Source: Solwaraspora sp. WMMD406
Lineage (GTDB): Bacteria > Actinomycetota > Actinomycetes > Mycobacteriales > Micromonosporaceae
Reading direction: 5' to 3'
Length of the DNA: 64,000 bases
NCBI RefSeq assembly: GCF_029626025.1
Contig: NZ_JARUBF010000001.1
Coordinates: 4,992,001-5,056,000, forward strand
Both the position numbers and the translations under genes were made by a program. The first letter of the stretch is position 1; every line of letters begins with the position of its first letter. The notes under the pieces were generated by a model that saw only the letters and a program-made list of their open reading frames with translations, had not been told where the DNA came from and did not search any database. Shown here one piece after another: positions 27,357-36,400 of this stretch.

Positions 27357-29180
27357 ATGCACTGGCCCAAGAATGCCCGGCGACGCCTGGTTTACGCCGT
27401 CGTCCTCGGGGTCCTCCCCGCACTCGCCGGCACCCCCGCCGTCGCGGCCCCCGAGGCGGGTACCGAAGGACTCCTGCCCCTGCGACCGCCCGCCTACACC
27501 CACGAGGTGCTCGCCAAGGCCGTCCCCGACGAGTGTTTCAACGGGATCGGCCAACCCTATCCGGCCGGTCCGCCGTGCGCGGAGGGCCAGGCCAAGGTCA
27601 ACCAGGCGTACGTGTGGTCGCTGGCCCAGGCCAACAACCGGCTGTGGTTCGGCACCGGGGCGAACGTCAACTGCATCGTGACCGGGGCGACCCTGGCCCT
27701 GCCGACCCCCCGGCAGACCGACTCCTATGTGTGCGAGTTCGCCGAGAGCCAGGTCGTCAAACAGAATCCGACCCTGCCGGTCAGCGCCGGCGACCACCGG
27801 ATGCCCCGGGTGTACACCCACGACCTGGCCACCGGCGCGCTGACCGAGAAGACCGCCGACGTCACCACCGCGTCGGCGGACGACCTGTCCCGGCTGCGCC
27901 GTACGCTGGGGCTGAGGGCCGGCGGCACCCACCAGGGCGTCGTCTTCCTGGCCGGGCCGGCCCTCGGGGCGACGGTCAACATGTTCGCCTTCGACACCGT
28001 CACCGGCCAGTTCCTGGGCTCGTTCAACTTCACCAAGTACGGCAACATCCGGCACTTCGTGGTCGCTGACGGTGTGCTGTACGCCGGGGTCGGCGTCGGC
28101 CCCAACGGCCGCGACGGCGGATACATCCTGCGCTGGGCAGGCGACCGCAACGACCCGTTCAACTTCGTCGAGGTCGGACAGCTACCGGCCCAGGTCGCCG
28201 ACCTGGAGGTGCACGACGGCCGGGTCTTCGTCAGCACCTGGTCGGCGGCCGGCGGCGGGTCGACCGCCGCCCGGTCGGCGATCCGTCGCCCCGGCGTCAC
28301 GCCCACCGTCGACGCCGACCCCGGAATCGCCGGGGTGTGGATGAGCCCACGACTCGGCGACGGTGCGCCGGGGCTGACCGCCGACGACCTGGCGGGCTGG
28401 ACGCAGGTCTGGAGCGCGGCGTCCTACGAACCGGACCCGATCATCGCCGGCACGTACGGCCTGGGCGCGCTCGCCTCCTACGAGGGCTACCTCTACTGGG
28501 GCACCATGCACGTCCCGCTGAAGTCGACGGGCACGCTCGCCGAGGCGTACCCGCCGGCCGACGAGTTCGCGGCGCGGGCGACGTTGGAGAACTCGCAGCG
28601 GGCGGTGAGCATCTTCCGGGGCAAGCGGTTCGGCACCGTACTGGAGCGGGTGGAACTGCTCTACGGCGAAGACGAGCTGCCGGCGTACGACCCGATGGCC
28701 AACAGCGGGACGGGTGGCTGGTCGTGGGTGTCCACCGGCTACCGTCCGAAGTTCGGACACATCGGCTTCGGCAACATCTACAACAACTACACCTGGACGA
28801 TGACGGTCTCGAACGGGAAGTTGTTCGTCGGCACGATGGACTGGAGCTTCCTCGCCAAGGACTTCCTGCCGGAGACGGAGCAGATGCTCGGCTTCGACGG
28901 GGTGGCCGGCCGGCTCAGCGACGAGCTGGACCCGATCACGATCGATCCCCGGCTCTACGGCGGCGACCTGTGGGTGTTCGACTCCAGCCTGCGGCGGGCC
29001 AGGCCGGTGGACACCAAGGGGTTGGGCAACTACCTCAACTACGGCTTCCGCACGATGATCGCGGACGGTTCGACGCTGTACCTGGGCATGGCCAACCCGA
29101 TGAACCTGGCCACCGACCCGACCGACGACGTGCCGGAGGGCGGTTGGGAGTTGATCAAGCTGACGCCGGCCAGCGGCTGA
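27357..29180 (+). CDS. Secreted protein, predicted seven-bladed beta-propeller, function unknown
   Basis: 607 residues with a signal peptide ending near TPAVAA (about residue 31). I recognise no named family. A strand pattern of polar-G-x-hydrophobic-aromatic-x-G recurs seven times: NNRLWFGT (about 93), HQGVVFLAG (192), ADGVLYAGVG (238), HDGRVFVST (286), YEGYLYWGT (375), SNGKLFVGT (485) and DGSTLYLGM (570). This spacing is what a seven-bladed propeller would give. Four cysteines in the first 120 mature residues (ECFNGIG, PPCAEG, NCIVTG, YVCEFA) may form disulphides. ATG 27357 follows GAAAGGAAAG. The lipoprotein gene downstream is on the same strand 58 bases away. Confidence 0.7.
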   Translation: MHWPKNARRRLVYAVVLGVLPALAGTPAVAAPEAGTEGLLPLRPPAYTHEVLAKAVPDECFNGIGQPYPAGPPCAEGQAKVNQAYVWSLAQANNRLWFGTGANVNCIVTGATLALPTPRQTDSYVCEFAESQVVKQNPTLPVSAGDHRMPRVYTHDLATGALTEKTADVTTASADDLSRLRRTLGLRAGGTHQGVVFLAGPALGATVNMFAFDTVTGQFLGSFNFTKYGNIRHFVVADGVLYAGVGVGPNGRDGGYILRWAGDRNDPFNFVEVGQLPAQVADLEVHDGRVFVSTWSAAGGGSTAARSAIRRPGVTPTVDADPGIAGVWMSPRLGDGAPGLTADDLAGWTQVWSAASYEPDPIIAGTYGLGALASYEGYLYWGTMHVPLKSTGTLAEAYPPADEFAARATLENSQRAVSIFRGKRFGTVLERVELLYGEDELPAYDPMANSGTGGWSWVSTGYRPKFGHIGFGNIYNNYTWTMTVSNGKLFVGTMDWSFLAKDFLPETEQMLGFDGVAGRLSDELDPITIDPRLYGGDLWVFDSSLRRARPVDTKGLGNYLNYGFRTMIADGSTLYLGMANPMNLATDPTDDVPEGGWELIKLTPASG

Positions 29181-29238
29181 GCGAACAGTTAGGGAAACAC
29201 CTGATTCGGCGAGACGCCGCACGCCCTAGCGTCGGCGT

Positions 29239-30822
29239 ATGACGAGACTGCCGTATCCGGGCCGGGTCGCCGGTGCCCACCACCGGCGACCCGGCCCGCT
29301 CGCGGTGTCGACGCTGCTGGTCGTGCTGGTCACCACGCTGATCGCGGGCTGCGGTCCCGGCGGGCTGGGCGACCTGGCCGGCTCGGGCGGCGGAGGCGGG
29401 CCGGCCGGCGGGTCCGGCGGCGACCAACAGCACGGGTACGCCCCGAAGCCGGACGACTCCGTCGTCTACCAGCCGGACGTGGTGTTCGTCGACGGCGGCG
29501 GCGCGGCGATCCGCTCGGTCAGCGAGGACGGCTTCACCTACGTCATCGACGGCGACGCTGATGGCGCCGACCAGCTCGAACCCGGCAAAGTCATGTTCCT
29601 GACCAGCGAGGCGCTGGGCCGGGTCGTCCGCGCCGAACGGTCCGGCGGCGACCTGGCGGTCACCCTGGCACCGGTGGAGCTGACCGACGTCGTACGGGAC
29701 GGCCGGTTCACCTTCGATCAGGCTCTCGACCTGGAGTCCCAGACGTTCGAGCCGCTGCCCGACCTGCTCGGCGAGGTCGTCGACGACGGAGCCGGTACGG
29801 ACACACCGGTACTGCCCGACCCGGAGGCGGCGGCCGGGCTGGGCGTCAACGCGTTCGGCGCATCGGACGACCTGCGGATCGCCGTACCGCCGATCGCCCT
29901 GGCTCCGATCCGGGCGCTCGCCCCCGGCGGCACGTCGGGGCAGGCGCTGGCCGGGGCCCGCGCGCCGGTGTCGATGAAACGTACGGTCGGCGGCTGGGCC
30001 GTCACCGCGTACGGCGAGCAGACGAAGCTGGGTCTGAGCGCCCAGCACGGTACGGCCGCCACCGGCCTGGTGGTCGACTTCGACATCCACCTGCTGCTGC
30101 GTGACCTGCGGGTGTCGGGCGATCTCCGGGTGACCAACGGGGTGCTGCCGCAGCCGAAGTTGCGGGTCGACGGGCTGGAGGCGCTGTCGGTCACCATCGC
30201 GGCCGGTGCGCAGAACGGGCTGAGCGACAACAAGAAGGCCCGCGTCGAACTACCGATCGAGCTCAAACAGAACATCATCATCGGCGGGTTCCCGGCGACG
30301 CTCAAGCAGACGTTCAAGTTCCTCGTCGAGACGGCGTTCACCGCCAAGAACGGCAACATCTCCGCGACCGGGCAGTGGGGGCTCACCGGGCCGATCGGCT
30401 ACGACGGCGGCGTGCTGACGCCCCAGTTCTCGGTGATGAAGAGCATCATGCAGTCGCTGTCCGGGGTGTCGGTCGGGGTCGAGGCGATCGTGGTGGCGAT
30501 CGAGTTCCGCTTCGGACTGATGATCGGTCTGCCGGTGGCGGGCGCCGGGCCGTTCGTCGGGGTGGTCGCGTCGATCGGGTTGACCAACGGGTCGGCGGCC
30601 GGCCGGGTCGGGCTGCCGTTGGCCGGGCCGGCGGTGAAGTGTCGCGGGACGACGCTGGTGGTGACGGTCCGGACCGGCGGCGGGCTCAACGTGTCGGAGC
30701 CGCTGCAGAAGGCGATCGAAATCGTCCTCGACTACAAGATCCCGACGTCGGTGGACTTCCTCAGCGCCGACGTGATCAACCGTACGGTCGTCGAACCCGA
30801 CGTCCCGCTGTGCCGAGGCTGA
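29239..30822 (+). CDS. Large lipoprotein of unknown function
   Basis: 527 residues. The basic N-terminus and hydrophobic core end in the lipobox LIAGCGPG, with the lipidated Cys near residue 38, followed by a Gly-rich flexible stretch. The body is rich in beta-strand-like alternation (LVVDFDIHLLLRDLRV, LSVTIAAGAQNG, VELPIELKQNIIIGGFPATL) and ends with two further cysteines (VKCRGTT and PLCRG). I know no family. It is probably displayed on the outer face of the membrane, and may work with the secreted propeller encoded just upstream. The next gene is convergent. Confidence 0.75.
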   Translation: MTRLPYPGRVAGAHHRRPGPLAVSTLLVVLVTTLIAGCGPGGLGDLAGSGGGGGPAGGSGGDQQHGYAPKPDDSVVYQPDVVFVDGGGAAIRSVSEDGFTYVIDGDADGADQLEPGKVMFLTSEALGRVVRAERSGGDLAVTLAPVELTDVVRDGRFTFDQALDLESQTFEPLPDLLGEVVDDGAGTDTPVLPDPEAAAGLGVNAFGASDDLRIAVPPIALAPIRALAPGGTSGQALAGARAPVSMKRTVGGWAVTAYGEQTKLGLSAQHGTAATGLVVDFDIHLLLRDLRVSGDLRVTNGVLPQPKLRVDGLEALSVTIAAGAQNGLSDNKKARVELPIELKQNIIIGGFPATLKQTFKFLVETAFTAKNGNISATGQWGLTGPIGYDGGVLTPQFSVMKSIMQSLSGVSVGVEAIVVAIEFRFGLMIGLPVAGAGPFVGVVASIGLTNGSAAGRVGLPLAGPAVKCRGTTLVVTVRTGGGLNVSEPLQKAIEIVLDYKIPTSVDFLSADVINRTVVEPDVPLCRG

Positions 30823-30835
30823 CCGCCCACCTGTC

Positions 30836-32074
30836 TCACCAGGTAAGGCCGATCGCCGTCGCCAGTCGGGCCACGCCGGCCGATTCCGGTCCGTGCCGGG
30901 CGACCTCGGTGACGACGGTACGGGCGGCAGGTCGCAGGCGGACTTCGGCGGGCGCGACGCGGTCGGCGTCGACGAGGGTCCGGCCGGCCGCGACGATGTC
31001 GCCGACGTGCAGGTAGGCGCGGGCGGCGTCGATGAGGTAGGCGGCGCGGTGTTCGGCGGGCAGCTGCGACCAGTGGGGACCGGTGACGATGGTGTCGTGT
31101 CGGCGTACCGCCTGGTCGGGTTGGCCGAGGTCGACGGCCGTCACCACCCGGGCCAGCTCGACCACGACAGGCCCGAAGGCGGTCTGCTCGTGGTCGTGGT
31201 CGTGGCCGTCGCCGACGCGGTCGGCGACCTGGGCGGCCTGCCGGATCAGCTCGCCGGTGCCGGCGGTGTCGCCGATCGCGGCGGCGGCCAACGCGGCCTG
31301 CAGCAGCAGCGTGCCGTAGACCGACTGCCGCTGCGGTCGGCTGTGGTCGCCGGCCTGCGGTGCGATCCGGTGGGCGGCGGCGACGCTGGTCGCCATCGCC
31401 AGCCGGTGGCGCTGCAGTGCCCGCAGGATCTGCCCGAGCGGTACGGCGGCGCTGGCGGCCAGCAGCGGGTCGCCGGCCGCCGCGCTGCTCGCCACGGTGA
31501 CGGCGCGGTCTGCGGCCAGCCAGGCCAGGTCGGCTTCGCCGAGCTTGACCAGCGCCGACGCGGTGATCCGGTAGGTCTGCGTCAACGGTTCTGCGGCAGT
31601 GGCAGGTTCGGTGGCGTGTCGGCGTTGGGCGGTGTCGAGCAGTCCGGGCAGCATCCGCAGCAGCTGCGGATAGTGGGCGTGCCGGTAGGTCGACCAGGCA
31701 TGTGCGACCCGCTGCCACAGCTCGTCGAGTGTCGGGGGCGGCCGTGCTGGTGTGTCGAGGCGGAACACGTCGTAGCTGGCGAGCGCAGCCCGTAACCCGT
31801 CGATCTCGGCCGCCGCCCCGGCGGCGGTGGGTGTCGGCGGACCGCCCTCGCCGCCGAGCAGTTCGGTCGGGTCGACCCGCAGCACCTGGGCGATCTGCTG
31901 GACGGTGGAGTACTTGTCCAGCGTTCGGACTCCTCGCTCGACCTTGTCCATCCAGCTTTTCGACTTGCCGAGCCGGTCGGCGAGGACCTGCTGGGTCATC
32001 CGCCGCCGGACCCGCCACTGCGCCACCCGCCGCCCGATCGGCAGCTCGGTCTTGGCGGTGCTCTCCGTACTCAC
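30836..32074 (-). CDS. XRE regulator with TPR-like C-terminus (first of three)
   Basis: 412 residues. The XRE helix-turn-helix lies at about residues 14-72 (VAQWRVRRRMTQQVLADRLGKS, SWMDKVERGVRTLDKYS). The rest is Ala/Leu-rich helical repeat (for example LAWLAADRAVTVASSAAAG, RAAYLIDAARAYLHVGDI). This layout is typical of actinobacterial sensors whose helical part binds a peptide or small molecule; the ligand is unknown. It lies eight bases after the stop of the small Cys-containing protein and so is in an operon with the two small genes upstream. Confidence 0.88.
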   Translation of the reverse strand: MSTESTAKTELPIGRRVAQWRVRRRMTQQVLADRLGKSKSWMDKVERGVRTLDKYSTVQQIAQVLRVDPTELLGGEGGPPTPTAAGAAAEIDGLRAALASYDVFRLDTPARPPPTLDELWQRVAHAWSTYRHAHYPQLLRMLPGLLDTAQRRHATEPATAAEPLTQTYRITASALVKLGEADLAWLAADRAVTVASSAAAGDPLLAASAAVPLGQILRALQRHRLAMATSVAAAHRIAPQAGDHSRPQRQSVYGTLLLQAALAAAAIGDTAGTGELIRQAAQVADRVGDGHDHDHEQTAFGPVVVELARVVTAVDLGQPDQAVRRHDTIVTGPHWSQLPAEHRAAYLIDAARAYLHVGDIVAAGRTLVDADRVAPAEVRLRPAARTVVTEVARHGPESAGVARLATAIGLTW

Positions 32075-32081
32075 AACGGGC

Positions 32082-32363
32082 TCACCATTGGTCGGCCTTT
32101 TGCGGCCGGCTGTCGGGGTCGGCCGGGGTCCAGGTCCAGGCGACGAACCGTTCGTGCAGCTCGGCCGGGTCGCTGATCGCGGCCTCGTCGGCGGCGTATG
32201 GCAGCATCGCCGCCAGGTCCGTCGACAAGCCGACCGGATCGTCGACGTACGCCTCGGCGAGCTGGGTACGGGCTGGTGGGCAGGGCCAGGGCGTACCGGC
32301 TGGGCACACGACGCAGGTCCACGAGGGTCGGTGCGGCTCGTGGGCCGGTTCGGTGCCGGTCAC
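32082..32363 (-). CDS. Small protein with CxxC-like N-terminus, XRE-linked
   Basis: 93 residues, no named family that I can assign. The N-terminal part WTCVVCPAGTPWPCPPA has three cysteines in a zinc-ribbon-like spacing, followed by a helical region (ARTQLAEAYV, LAAMLPYAADEA) and a Trp-rich end (HERFVAWTWTP). Its start overlaps the stop of the upstream small gene as ATGA and its stop lies eight bases before the XRE regulator gene. Similar small proteins are common beside XRE regulators in actinomycetes. Metal binding is inferred only. Confidence 0.7.
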   Translation of the reverse strand: MTGTEPAHEPHRPSWTCVVCPAGTPWPCPPARTQLAEAYVDDPVGLSTDLAAMLPYAADEAAISDPAELHERFVAWTWTPADPDSRPQKADQW

Positions 32364-32530
32364 GGCAGATAGTGCCGGCCGCCGTTACCGCCACGCCGGT
32401 GCGCCCGATCCGTACGGGTGACCGGCCGGCTGTCCACCGGGGCGGGCCGCTCGGCGTACCGCCGCCGACCCGGCACCGGATACACCACGTCGATCACCCC
32501 GTCCGGACGCTGAAACCACTTCCCGAGCAC
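32360..32530 (-). CDS. Small hypothetical protein upstream of the CxxC protein
   Basis: About 56 residues from GTG 32530, preceded by GGGGGG; GTG 32581 would add 17 residues. Readable parts are LGKWFQRPDGVIDVVYPVPG and RRYAERPAPVDSRPVTR. The stop overlaps the next gene's start as ATGA, the main reason to treat it as real. No family or function can be assigned. The 190 bases before it (to 32774) hold no gene. Confidence 0.5.
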   Translation of the reverse strand: MLGKWFQRPDGVIDVVYPVPGRRRYAERPAPVDSRPVTRTDRAHRRGGNGGRHYLP

Positions 32531-32774
32531 GACGCCCCCCAGTACGGAGTTGGAAGGCGGCGACCCGAGGTGGCTCTCCACGTCGACCCCAGGCCGCCGC
32601 CGGCAGACCAGCCCGACGCGAGAACAAACCCGTCAGGCCGTAGCCAGAACGCTACGAGTGGTCACCTGGCCGGAGGGGGAGGATTCGTACCCGTGGTACG
32701 GCGACCAGTCGATGCGTCACCTCTCGGTGCCTCGCCTGCGCCTTGCGCTTTGGGACGCTGTCGTTGGCGACCTG

Positions 32775-33986
32775 CTATGCGATCAGGCCGACCGTCAACG
32801 CGAGTGCGCGAACCTCGTCCCGCATGGATCGCGGACCGTCGAGCAGGTCGAGGGTGATCTGGCGGGCGTACCCGTTGAAACGAATCGTCTCTGGTGCCGA
32901 CTCGTACGCTTGGCGCAGGGTGGCGACAGCTGCCTCGGCGCTGCCTTTGCCATGGTGGCCACGAGCGACCTCGATGAGGTGGCGGGCACGGCGTGGCCGG
33001 GAAGGGATCTCCCCGGGATCGATTCGCCGCGACTGCCGCACGGCTTCGCCGGACTTTCGCAACTCCACGGCGAGTGTCACCGCGTGCGCACCCATGACGA
33101 TCTGGGAAAACGACGTTTGCGGCTGGTAATAGCCTTTCGGCAGTCGTTGGGCGACGCTGTCGGCGCGGTCCCAGTAGCGCCAGGCATGGCCCTCCTCGCC
33201 TGCACGGGCTGCGGTGTAGGCGGCCTCGAAGTTCAACGCACCCCAAAGCGCGAGAAGGTTCGCGTCAGCGTCGGTCAGCTGCGGTTCCAGTGCCGAGACG
33301 AGATCGAGCACCAACGCCATCGCGGTATCCCAATCCCCGGTGTCGCGGTGCACGTGACACAGGAACCAACCAGCGCGAGCCAACGCCTCGGGATCGCCTG
33401 ACTCCTGAGCAGCGGTCATCGCACGGTCGGCGACCCGCCATACAAGTTCGGCAGCCGGTTGGTATGCCAGGAAGATCTGCGTCAGCCCGAGTGCCTCAGC
33501 CAGCAGCGCCTGAGCCTGCCTGCGCTCGTCGCCCTGATAGGCGAGCGCGGCTCGCTGCGCGTCTCGCAACAGGTCCGGCAGCAGAGCACCGAGCACCGTA
33601 CGGTGGTCAGGTGCCTGATGACGTGCCCGCCATCCTGCGGTGAGGCGTTCTCGGATCTCGCTCAACGGCTGCGGTGCCACATCGCCGGCCAGGATAGGCC
33701 GGTTGACAGCATCACGAACCGCCGCCAGCGCCGGATGCTCGGGACCGTTCACGACCGTCGAATGATTGCCCAGTTCTCCGACGAGCGCTGGCACATCCAC
33801 CTTGAGGACACGGGCGATGCGGTCCAGCATATGAATGCGCGGCGGCAGAATTCGATCGGTTTCCACCGCCTTGACCCACTCAGCGCTGCGGCCGACCAAT
33901 CCGCCGAGCACCGCACGCGTCTTGCCGGATCGCTCGCGGTAGACCTTGAGACGCTGACCGAAGGTCAGTCCCGGCATGGGGTCCAT
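32775..33986 (-). CDS. XRE regulator with helical-repeat C-terminus (second of three)
   Basis: 403 residues. Helix-turn-helix at about residues 8-62 (FGQRLKVYRERSGKTRAVLG, LVGRSAEWVKAVETDRIL). The remaining part is TPR-like (ALAYQGDERRQAQALLAEAL, EALARAGWFLCHVHRDTGDWD, SAEAAVATLRQAYESAPE). It resembles its two neighbours in architecture but differs in sequence. The target genes and ligand are unknown. Confidence 0.87.
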   Translation of the reverse strand: MDPMPGLTFGQRLKVYRERSGKTRAVLGGLVGRSAEWVKAVETDRILPPRIHMLDRIARVLKVDVPALVGELGNHSTVVNGPEHPALAAVRDAVNRPILAGDVAPQPLSEIRERLTAGWRARHQAPDHRTVLGALLPDLLRDAQRAALAYQGDERRQAQALLAEALGLTQIFLAYQPAAELVWRVADRAMTAAQESGDPEALARAGWFLCHVHRDTGDWDTAMALVLDLVSALEPQLTDADANLLALWGALNFEAAYTAARAGEEGHAWRYWDRADSVAQRLPKGYYQPQTSFSQIVMGAHAVTLAVELRKSGEAVRQSRRIDPGEIPSRPRRARHLIEVARGHHGKGSAEAAVATLRQAYESAPETIRFNGYARQITLDLLDGPRSMRDEVRALALTVGLIA

Positions 33987-34152
33987 CCCGATCCTCCTCA
34001 GTGGGCGGGACGCGATCGACGGACCCGCCTCCCGCCACGATACCGGTCACGAACGCCGGTCAGGCGGCCTGACCGGCCATCAGCCGCCAGCTTCTCCCAG
34101 CGCTCAATACCCCCGCCCCGACGATTGCACGGTGTCGCGAGCTACGGCGCCA

Positions 34153-35307
34153 TCACGACGACGGCTGATGTGCCTCGCACAGCTCATCCAATTCAGCCGT
34201 CGAGATTCCGGCCTGCGCCAGTCCTTGCCGCACCCGGTCGACGCGCCACCAGTTCGAGTCGGCAACTCGCCCCGATTTGATCGCAGCTGCGACCTGCGTT
34301 GTGGCCTCGTACGGATCCACCGGGAGCAAGGCTTGGCCGAGATCCAGCCGAGCCGAAGCGATTCGTCGCGGCCTACTTCCCTCGGCCAACAGGCCAGCAA
34401 GAACGTCGCTGGCCTCGACGGTGGCTGCCGGGTCGCCCGCCCAGGTGAGGGTGGTGGCGATGTAAGCCCGGGCTTTCTGCGGATCATAGCGGTAGTGGTG
34501 CTCCGGCTGGTCTGGTTGACCGAGCGGGGACACCATTCGCTCAAGCTGGGCCAGTCTTCTGCTGGTCGCACGCCGGTCGCCGAGCAGCGCCAACGCCCGG
34601 CCGGTCTGCGCGGTCGCTTGCAGCAGGATGCTACTGCCGGCTGGGGCAATGGTCTGGGCACCTTGAGCCAGTTGGAGCGCTGCGGTGGGGTCGCCAGTGA
34701 CGAGCGCATCCCATGCTCTCGTTTCGAGACACCAGGCTCGGATTTCGCCGTGCTCCGCCTGTGCGGCCATCTCGTCAGCGGTACGCAGATGCGCGGCGGC
34801 AGCGACACGGCGGCGCAGGTCGATCAGCACAGTGGCAGTGAGCAACGACATCCAGCCGCCAGCCACGAGAATCCGGCGGTGCTGATCGAGGGTCATCCTG
34901 CTGCCGGATCCGACGAGGGTGGTCACATAGGTCAGGTGTCGACAGACGAGCGGCAGCAGAACATGAGGGGTAGTGACGGGGTAGGCGACGGCGAGCTGAT
35001 CAACAGCCACCTCCAGACCTGTGATGGTGGTGGTGCTGACATCGCTGGCGGTCACGCGGCGGGCAAGCTCCGCAGCGTCGTTTTCGCCGTCGTCGGTGAG
35101 CATGGATGTGAGGACACCACCGGTGGCGAGCACGTCATCGAGCTGGCCGGCGACTTCAGGCGTGGGCGACTTGCGACCGGTTTCAAGGTCGTGCAAGTAC
35201 GACTTGGCGTAGTGCGCTCTGGTCGCGAGGTCTCGCAGCGACAGCCCGGCTTGCCGACGAAACGTGCGCAGGGTCGACGGCCAGCGCGGATCGACGACTC
35301 GGGACAT
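34153..35307 (-). CDS. XRE regulator with helical-repeat C-terminus (third of three)
   Basis: 384 residues from ATG 35307, with GGGGGTG upstream; GTG 35316 is an alternative. Helix-turn-helix at about residues 8-65 (LRTFRRQAGLSLRDLATRAHY, AKSYLHDLETGRKSPTPEV). The C-terminal part is Ala/Leu-rich helical repeat (ITGLEVAVDQLAVAYPV, AALQLAQGAQTIAPAGS). First gene on the left of a 460-base gap carrying a perfect inverted repeat. Confidence 0.87.
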   Translation of the reverse strand: MSRVVDPRWPSTLRTFRRQAGLSLRDLATRAHYAKSYLHDLETGRKSPTPEVAGQLDDVLATGGVLTSMLTDDGENDAAELARRVTASDVSTTTITGLEVAVDQLAVAYPVTTPHVLLPLVCRHLTYVTTLVGSGSRMTLDQHRRILVAGGWMSLLTATVLIDLRRRVAAAAHLRTADEMAAQAEHGEIRAWCLETRAWDALVTGDPTAALQLAQGAQTIAPAGSSILLQATAQTGRALALLGDRRATSRRLAQLERMVSPLGQPDQPEHHYRYDPQKARAYIATTLTWAGDPAATVEASDVLAGLLAEGSRPRRIASARLDLGQALLPVDPYEATTQVAAAIKSGRVADSNWWRVDRVRQGLAQAGISTAELDELCEAHQPSS

Positions 35308-35769
35308 GACGGTCACCCCCAGGCAGCGATCTGGACAGCACCCGGGTCGCTACCCGAAATGCCGCCACGTCCGACGGTACTCGGCTCCCCGATGGCATTG
35401 AAGCGTCGGTTGCCGGTCGCTCGGCCGTTGACACTGGGCCGTAGCTGCCTCAGGGAAGAATCTCCATCGATGAGAGCGATCGTTGATGAAATCGGTTCCG
35501 GCTGCCGCGAGCGCGGAAGGCGGTTGTGTCATGGTGAGGGTTACGCACGTTAAAACGCAGAATAACGTGCGTAACCCTCACCATGATGTAGATGGAGCAT
35601 GCAGTCATCGGGCGACAAAAGCCGCCGGTCGGGACACGTCCACTTCGACGGCGAAAGAAAGCGCGCACCTCTCGGCAGGCTGACCTTCATTTTGAGACAG
35701 CAGGGACCGTCGTCCGCTGAACGTCGGCGGCGTGACAACGCGCTCGGTCAATGGCGACGGTCCCGGCGG
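35308..35769. other. Gene-free 462-base region with a perfect inverted repeat
   Basis: No supported gene. It separates the third XRE gene from the ABC module on the same strand. Its centre holds the 24-base inverted repeat described separately. Short frames that cross the repeat (starting MVRVTHV on each strand) are products of the palindrome and not genes. The part from 35590 to 35700 is of lower GC and may carry the XRE promoter or a terminator of the operon that ends at 35770. Confidence 0.6.
35529..35586. repeat. Perfect 24-bp inverted repeat with a 10-base loop
   Basis: Left arm 35529-35552 begins TCATGGTGAGGGTTACG; right arm 35563-35586 is its exact reverse complement, ending TAACCCTCACCATGA. 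The loop is AAACGCAGAA. It is much longer than the other hairpins in the window. Possible roles: strong terminator, dimeric protein site or trace of a mobile element. Confidence 0.95.
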
Positions 35770-36399
35770 CTACCGCCAGAACATCAACCGTCGCCGACGC
35801 CACGGCGCCGCACTGTAGGCCGCAAGGCCCAGGGCCAGGAGGACGACGCTCACGACCAGGCTCGGCAGATCGTCGTACGGCCGGGCGCTGAACTCCCACC
35901 ACCGGTACTGGTAGTCCGTGCCGAATCCCCAGTACCACACGCAGACGGCGACCGCCGTCGGCAGCGTCCAGGCCAGCCGCCAGCCGAGGATCGCCCCGGC
36001 GGCCAGCGCCAGACCGAACCAGCCGACCCACCCACGGGCCATGATGGCGATCACCGATGGCGGCATGGCGAGCGCGGAGACGCCCAGGAAGAGCATCGCG
36101 GATCCGACGCCCAGGCCGGCAAGGTAAATCCGCTGTGCGGCCCGCAGCCGTACGGTCGCCACCTGCTCCAGGTCGGCAAGCGGGCTGGTCAGCCCGAGGA
36201 CGGGAAGAACGGCAGCGCCCATGGCGAGCAGACGCCACAACGGGATGATCGCCTCGTCGCGGTCGACCGACTGCGGCAACGGCGTCTCGGCCATCCCGAA
36301 CCAGGCCGCCAGTGCGCCCAGCAGCGCCACGGCGGCGAGGACAGCGGCTGCCGGCCGTACCGTCAGAAACAGCTTGACCGCGACGGTGCCGGCGGTCAT
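35770..36399 (-). CDS. Integral membrane protein, third gene of the ABC module
   Basis: 209 residues with about five hydrophobic segments (VRPAAAVLAAVALLGALAAW, LLAMGAAVLPVLGLTSPL, YLAGLGVGSAMLFLGVSAL, GLALAAGAILGWRLAWTLP, LVVSVVLLALGLAAYSAAP). It starts two bases after the stop of the preceding membrane subunit, so it is coupled to it. I recognise no family. It probably works as an extra membrane component of the adjoining ABC system. Confidence 0.75.
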   Translation of the reverse strand: MTAGTVAVKLFLTVRPAAAVLAAVALLGALAAWFGMAETPLPQSVDRDEAIIPLWRLLAMGAAVLPVLGLTSPLADLEQVATVRLRAAQRIYLAGLGVGSAMLFLGVSALAMPPSVIAIMARGWVGWFGLALAAGAILGWRLAWTLPTAVAVCVWYWGFGTDYQYRWWEFSARPYDDLPSLVVSVVLLALGLAAYSAAPWRRRRLMFWR

Positions 36400-36400
36400 C

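Noticed and set aside
35531-35683. Short ORFs on both strands beginning MVRVTHV
   Set aside because: They arise from the two arms of the perfect inverted repeat and have no ribosome site or homology.
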